From positions 261,195,386 to 261,259,385 of the forward strand of contig NC_081406.1 of NCBI RefSeq assembly GCF_030272615.1: 64,000 nucleotides of DNA, written 5' to 3'. The notes beneath the pieces are model-generated. The model was not told the origin of the DNA, did not search any database, and saw only the letters and a program-made list of their open reading frames with translations. The position numbers and the translations under genes are program-made. Every line of letters starts with the position of its first letter. Position 1 is the stretch's first letter. This document shows, piece after piece, positions 59,689 through 64,000 of the stretch. This DNA is from Cryptomeria japonica. Its lineage: Eukaryota > Streptophyta > Pinopsida > Cupressales > Cupressaceae.

Positions 59689-61017
59689 TGTTTAGTGGTT
59701 GAAATTTCTAGGGCTTTACCATCTAGAGGATTGATAAGGGCACTAAGATCCACCCCAAAATTAAGGAGGGAAGATGAATATGATTGATCTAACTCTCTAT
59801 ATATTGAATTCAAATTAGATGGGTGTTCCTCGAGTTGTGTTGAAATTGGATTTGAAGTTGTATAAATTCTAGGTCATAATGGTAGAGAATTGAACCAAAA
59901 TAGTAATATAGAATGTTCTAGACTTCACACAAAGCTATAGATATAGATCTGAGAAGAGAAAGTGGATTAGAACCTATAGTTGAAAATTTGGGCTGAATTA
60001 TTGGGACCACGAGAATAGGGCACCTTGGTCTTTTAACTTCTGAGCACAAAAGTGGGATATTTTTCAAATCAGAAAGACCCACAAAATTCACTATCAGATG
60101 ATTTGGCTGAATTCCTGGGACCAGGGTAGTGGGATCTACCCGGTCCTCTACTTTTTCGCCTCTAAAAGTTGAACATAAATTTGTCATCATCCATTTTGTG
60201 GAAATCTTCGATCAAAACACTTGAATTAACTTATTGTATAGAGAAAGAGAGACAAGGGTTGTGGATATGGGTTATCAAACCCTAGTTTAGGAATTAACCT
60301 TTAATTGTATTGAAATAAAAAATGTACAAATAATAAAGTAAATGTTGGAAGATATACCCTAGGTCTACAATGGTTGATAGAAGATTGATGATGAAATTCT
60401 CTTTAGATGTGATTGCAAATGTTGAATGTAATAACATGACAAACACATAAATGAAATAATCAAATATACATTCTTGCAAGAAGATTGATGTGACTTTTCT
60501 CCATGATGCTTGAAGGATATGGTGGGATGAAATGTTGTCCTGAGTGCTTGAGAATGCTTGATGACAAATATTTGAATAATGCATGAATGTTGGGGTATGA
60601 TTGTGATATCAAAATGAACTGGTAGGATGTTATATATAGGGTTCCATAGGTAAATTATCAATTAGTTCAACCTCCAATGGTCAATTGGAGCCATGGGGGC
60701 CAAAATTCGTTGAGGAAGCGAAATGCTCAGAGATATTTGAAATGGGTGTTGTTTCAAGAGGACTAAGGCATTGGGGGTGCCCTGGTCTAGAAAGGGGCAT
60801 CCCAACACCCTTTTCATCCAAAAATAGGACAAACAAACCAATAAATAAGGAGGCATAGCCCCAAGATGGGGTCCACTCAATTGTGAAAACAAGTGGCGTC
60901 AAATTTGGAGTAAAAATGGACCAAAACGGGCCTAGGTGGAATGAAGTTCGGACACACTAAAGTAGGAGCCCAAATATGAGGTGTGAATTATACAAGGTTA
61001 AAATTTACAATGCTACA
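59689..61017 (-). mobile_element. 5' LTR of a family A element
   Basis: 1329 bases, TGTAGCATTG...CACTAAACA on the minus strand. Its right 900 bases correspond to 1-913. The primer-binding site on its left and the absence of a polypurine tract on its right show it is the 5' LTR of a minus-strand element. A TATA-like stretch lies near 60632-60642, and GGACC...GGTCC stem-loops at 60004-60030 and 60118-60146. Confidence 0.8.
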
Positions 61018-62692
61018 AAACCATACATGTCATTTGTGTGTTTGACCTTAGATAAGGGATGAAGAATATCAAGATGAAATCTAAATCCTTGGCATATGTT
61101 AAATCAAGTTAAGTCAAAGTTCAATTAAATTATAAAAAAATTAATAAAAATACATCATTTGGATGTGAGCCATTGCATTTAGGACAAAGAGGACAAAGTC
61201 CAAAATATATGGGGAAAAGCATGCAAGGCATGCAATTTTCATCATTACAGTTTTCCTCCACACTTTGAGCTACATGTGAAATAATATGAATCATATATGT
61301 CAATGCAAATAAGAAATCAACATGAAAGTAGATAATAGGTACATGTTAAAAGAATATGTATATTAATAACTATCTATACATGATCCTTGTAGTGAATAAT
61401 CCATCTTTGTACCTACAAGCATGAAATTCTATGAGCAACATTTGGTTTTAATATAAAACGAATATCATCAACTAATTGATAATGTTAATAAACAAAAAAT
61501 AAAAAAATAAAAAGAGTAAAATGGAAGGAACCATCAATAATTAGCAATAGGATACACATGGAAAAGGACTCAAGCTACCATGACTAGTGTGAAGTTATAT
61601 ATGGCTACAAATGATGATTGAAAAAATAGCATGGAGTTGTATAGGTTTACGAAGAAACCATCATGATTATAATAAAATTGTATAGAGTTGTAAAAGATTT
61701 ATCATGATCAACATAAATTTATATAGGTTTAAAAAGGAGTCATAGATAAAGTGTGATAGGGGGTTTTCAAGGAGATTTCAACAAAAAGTGAATGATTACA
61801 AAGGAGCCATTAACACTCTAATCTTAGAAGAAATAGTCTCTCTAATTATAAATTGATATGTGTTCAGTAAAGAAATTAGTTAGACCCAACTTACTCCATA
61901 TATGTGTGTGTGTGTGTGTGAGGGCATTTGTAAATTAGAGCCTTCATTTTTAATCTATTTAACTATATTTCATCACTTCATGGTCAATATGCTATATATT
62001 TTTAAAATAGTTTAGCAATATTAGATGCATATATTAAAAATAAAATATAAGATATACATATTAAATATATTAAATTAAATATATTAATGAGACATTAAGT
62101 AGTGCCTTATGTTCTTCTAAAAAAAAGATGCAAGTTTGACATTTGTACACTACTACATTGATTGATTTTCCCATGTTACTAATGGTCTATTTTATCACCT
62201 ATAATTCCTTGTTTAACATAAACTTTTTCTTTTCCTATATACCTTTAACATGAGAGCGACCATGCATTCATGATATAAGTCCACTATCTTATTGTTTCAA
62301 TGCATAGGAAGAAAAAAATTGAACAAGCAAAAAACTTTTTTGACATTCATTTCATACAAGCAAATGAAATCATCAATTACAAATTGTTCAAAATTTAAAT
62401 TTTTACAAATCTTTCCTTTATTTAACTATGGCTAAATATGTAATATATATATATTTTAAATGTTAAGACAATATTATATGTATTTCATAGTTGTATTACA
62501 ACATTTTATGAAGAATAAAAAATCTACCTCCTTAGAATGTTAGCTTACATATACTTTTCTATTAGTGTAACCCTTGCACCCCCTTATGGTGCGAGTGCTA
62601 GTGCTATTCTTATTCATCTATGTATTGATGTAGTTGTGAGATAAGATTTTTAATTGTCTACCACTTATATTATTTTTTCGTATTTGTAAATT
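61018..62692. other. AT-rich noncoding sequence with a (TG)n microsatellite
   Basis: No gene recognised. A (TG)n run of about ten units lies at about 61899-61919. A fragment with ATAGGTTTA(C/A)(G/A)AAG is loosely repeated around 61640-61740. Confidence 0.5.
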
Positions 62693-63470
62693 TATAATAT
62701 TTGATATAGTTTTTTTTATTATTTGAATCAGTATCTTGCCAGTTAACAAATTTTCTAATCTTATTAAACAAATTGCATTCCAAAATAGTGTATCGATAAA
62801 CAAGAATTAATGCAGTAAATAAGAGCAATAACCACAACATAGAAAGCACACCATAACATAATATTTTTAACTAGGAAACCCGGTGTGGGAAAAACCTCGG
62901 TGGGATTTGTGACCCACAATATTCACTTACTAGCTAATAAATGAATATTACTTACAATAGGGGCCTGCACATGCAGGAAGGCCAACTGCCTAAATCTCAC
63001 TCCTTAATTACAAAAGGGAAGTCTCTCTAACTTACAAAAATGGATTATGCAAATCCAATATCATGTACTGCTTCCGTTCATCATCTACTATGCTAGGTTT
63101 AGTACCGGTTTAAGCTCACAAAATAACCATAAACCTTACTCCAAAATCTGCCTTAATATTCACATATTGCTTTTGCAATAATTCTGACCATGTCCACATA
63201 TCCTAAATGAACTACAAGATCTCATACTTATATATGAGTCCTATTACAATTCGCCTTGTCGGATTACAAAAAGGTATTTCAATTAAATACAAAATGTAAT
63301 AAACAAAATCCTGTCGGCTGGGGTGTTGGTAATCATCTTTGCCATTGTCGGTAAACTATCTGTTGGTGTCGGTGCCTATGTCTATCGATGCCATAGGATT
63401 GCAAGGTTGCCATCAATGACAATACCTTCAATCACCTACAATTTCTCATTGGAGTGTGCATTTGCCAACA
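62693..63470 (-). mobile_element. 3' LTR of a Copia-type element
   Basis: On the minus strand it begins TGTTGGCAAATGCACACTCC. It contains the same CGGTGGGATTTGTGACCCAC block (plus strand) and CACATGCAGG block as the solo LTR at 3099-3879, and a similar length. The left (U5) boundary is approximate. The adjoining polypurine tract shows it is a 3' LTR. Confidence 0.8.
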
Positions 63471-63484
63471 ATCTCCCCCTTTGG
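63471..63484 (-). other. Copia polypurine tract
   Basis: CCAAAGGGGGAGAT on the minus strand directly before TGTTGGC, the usual plant Copia arrangement. Further GGGGGAG words occur at about 63582 and 63630, upstream in the element. Confidence 0.9.
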
Positions 63485-63685
63485 CATTGATGGCAACACT
63501 CATGAGAAAAAGTCAAAATTGTATCCAAAATGTGTTGTCCAAAAAATCTTGCCAAAACTGTTTGACCAAAACTGTGTGCTCCCCCTAAGCAGATGATCTC
63601 TTCTGTTATGATTTCTCTCATTCCTACTACTCCCCCTTTGACATCAATGATAAAGGTTGTCAAAAATGTCAACTGAGTGTAGTTC
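63485..63685 (-). other. Short 3' noncoding region of the Copia element
   Basis: Between accessory ORF stop and polypurine tract; contains AAAGGGGGAGTAGTAGGAAT and related words, possibly older or duplicated polypurine tracts. Confidence 0.5.
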
Positions 63686-64000
63686 TCAGCTAGATCCTTG
63701 TAACCAATGGGTTACAATCTGATATAGATCTGCTAGTGCAAAATTTAAGTAGTTAGTGAACCTTTCACTATCCTTCAATGCTGCTTCTATCCTTTGGATG
63801 GTACAAGTGAGTATGTGCATTTTCTCTTCCGATGTCTTAAGTCCTGGAACAAGTGCCTCATAAATCACTTTTCTCAAAGAGATGAGGATGTCTAGTTTTG
63901 GACCTAATCTACATTTGAGTTCCTTAGCCTTAAACTTTAATCTCTCCTTATCTTTTTCAAATTTTTCAATTTTCTCTTCAAAGCCTGCAATTTCCTTCTC
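63686..64000 (-). CDS. C-terminal part of a Copia accessory ORF, open at the window edge
   Basis: At least 104 codons, open from the window end at 64000 to the stop at 63686. The upstream part is strongly charged and heptad-like (FEEKIEKFEKDKERLKFKAK), predicting coiled coil; the end reads MHILTCTIQRIEAALKDSER and FALADLYQIVTHWLQGSS. Position between polymerase (off window) and 3' LTR matches the additional or env-like ORF of plant SIRE-type Copia elements, but there is no membrane segment here. No stop or frameshift is visible in the part present. Confidence 0.6.
   Translation of the reverse strand, partial: EKEIAGFEEKIEKFEKDKERLKFKAKELKCRLGPKLDILISLRKVIYEALVPGLKTSEEKMHILTCTIQRIEAALKDSERFTNYLNFALADLYQIVTHWLQGSS

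Noticed and set aside
59595..60902. Short minus-strand ORFs inside the family A LTR
   Set aside because: They lie within LTR sequence, are not conserved in frame at 1-913 and have no domain.
1..61017. LTRs at 1-913 and 59689-61017 as the two ends of a single giant nested element
   Set aside because: Orientation, polypurine tract and primer-binding site would fit, but the LTRs are clearly diverged, the left one is cut by the window, and the sequence between cannot be assigned to one element.

Overview
This is a gene-poor, repeat-dense stretch of a large plant nuclear genome. Long non-autonomous LTR retrotransposons, a plant mobile domain (PMD) gene, an L-type lectin receptor kinase, a PPR fragment and DRM-type DNA methyltransferase fragments are all plant signatures. 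The long decayed LTR elements nested in one another and the style of the additional ORFs suggest a gymnosperm, perhaps a conifer; that last step is inference. I see no intact cellular gene, no rRNA or tRNA gene, and no reverse transcriptase or integrase anywhere in the window.

Layout. 1-5.9 kb: 3' LTR and internal remains of a minus-strand LTR element, broken by a solo Copia LTR (3099-3879). 5.86-8.1 kb: Copia LTR fragment followed by a 1.4 kb LTR with a primer-binding site. 8.2-11.4 kb: inverted-repeat-bounded element holding a 1.5 kb (TC)n tract flanked by short palindromes. 11.4-15.8 kb: AT-rich and T-rich noncoding sequence with degenerate repeats. 15.8-16.8 kb: L-type lectin receptor kinase pseudogene. 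18.8-19.1 kb: PPR fragment. 21.1-24.6 and 32.4-33.1 kb: three fold-back cassettes built from fragments of a DRM-type cytosine methyltransferase, ending at a CACTA-like terminus. 24.6-32.4 kb: a complete non-autonomous LTR element with perfect 5-bp target duplication CTTTC, inserted in one arm of the largest fold-back and carrying only a Gag-protease reading frame. 33.9-35.3 and 48.3-50.8 kb: one array of a 20-bp sequence present in both orientations, split by a 13 kb LTR element (35327-48302) that has a gag-like frame on its own strand, a PMD gene on the opposite strand and an inverted piece of its own LTR inside. 53.6-56.8 kb: decayed Ty3-type Gag-protease-G-patch region. 57.0-59.1 kb: decayed accessory ORF fused to a Copia LTR tail. 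59.1-61.0 kb: 5' end of another minus-strand LTR element. 62.7-64.0 kb: 3' LTR and accessory ORF of a Copia element running off the window.

The two most unusual signals are (i) the repeated DRM methyltransferase fold-backs, which if transcribed would make hairpin RNA matching a de novo DNA-methylation gene, and (ii) the palindromic 20-bp array. A third is a stem-loop with GGACC/GGTCC ends that recurs in the LTRs and leaders of related element families. All similarity statements come from reading translations by eye; no search was run.
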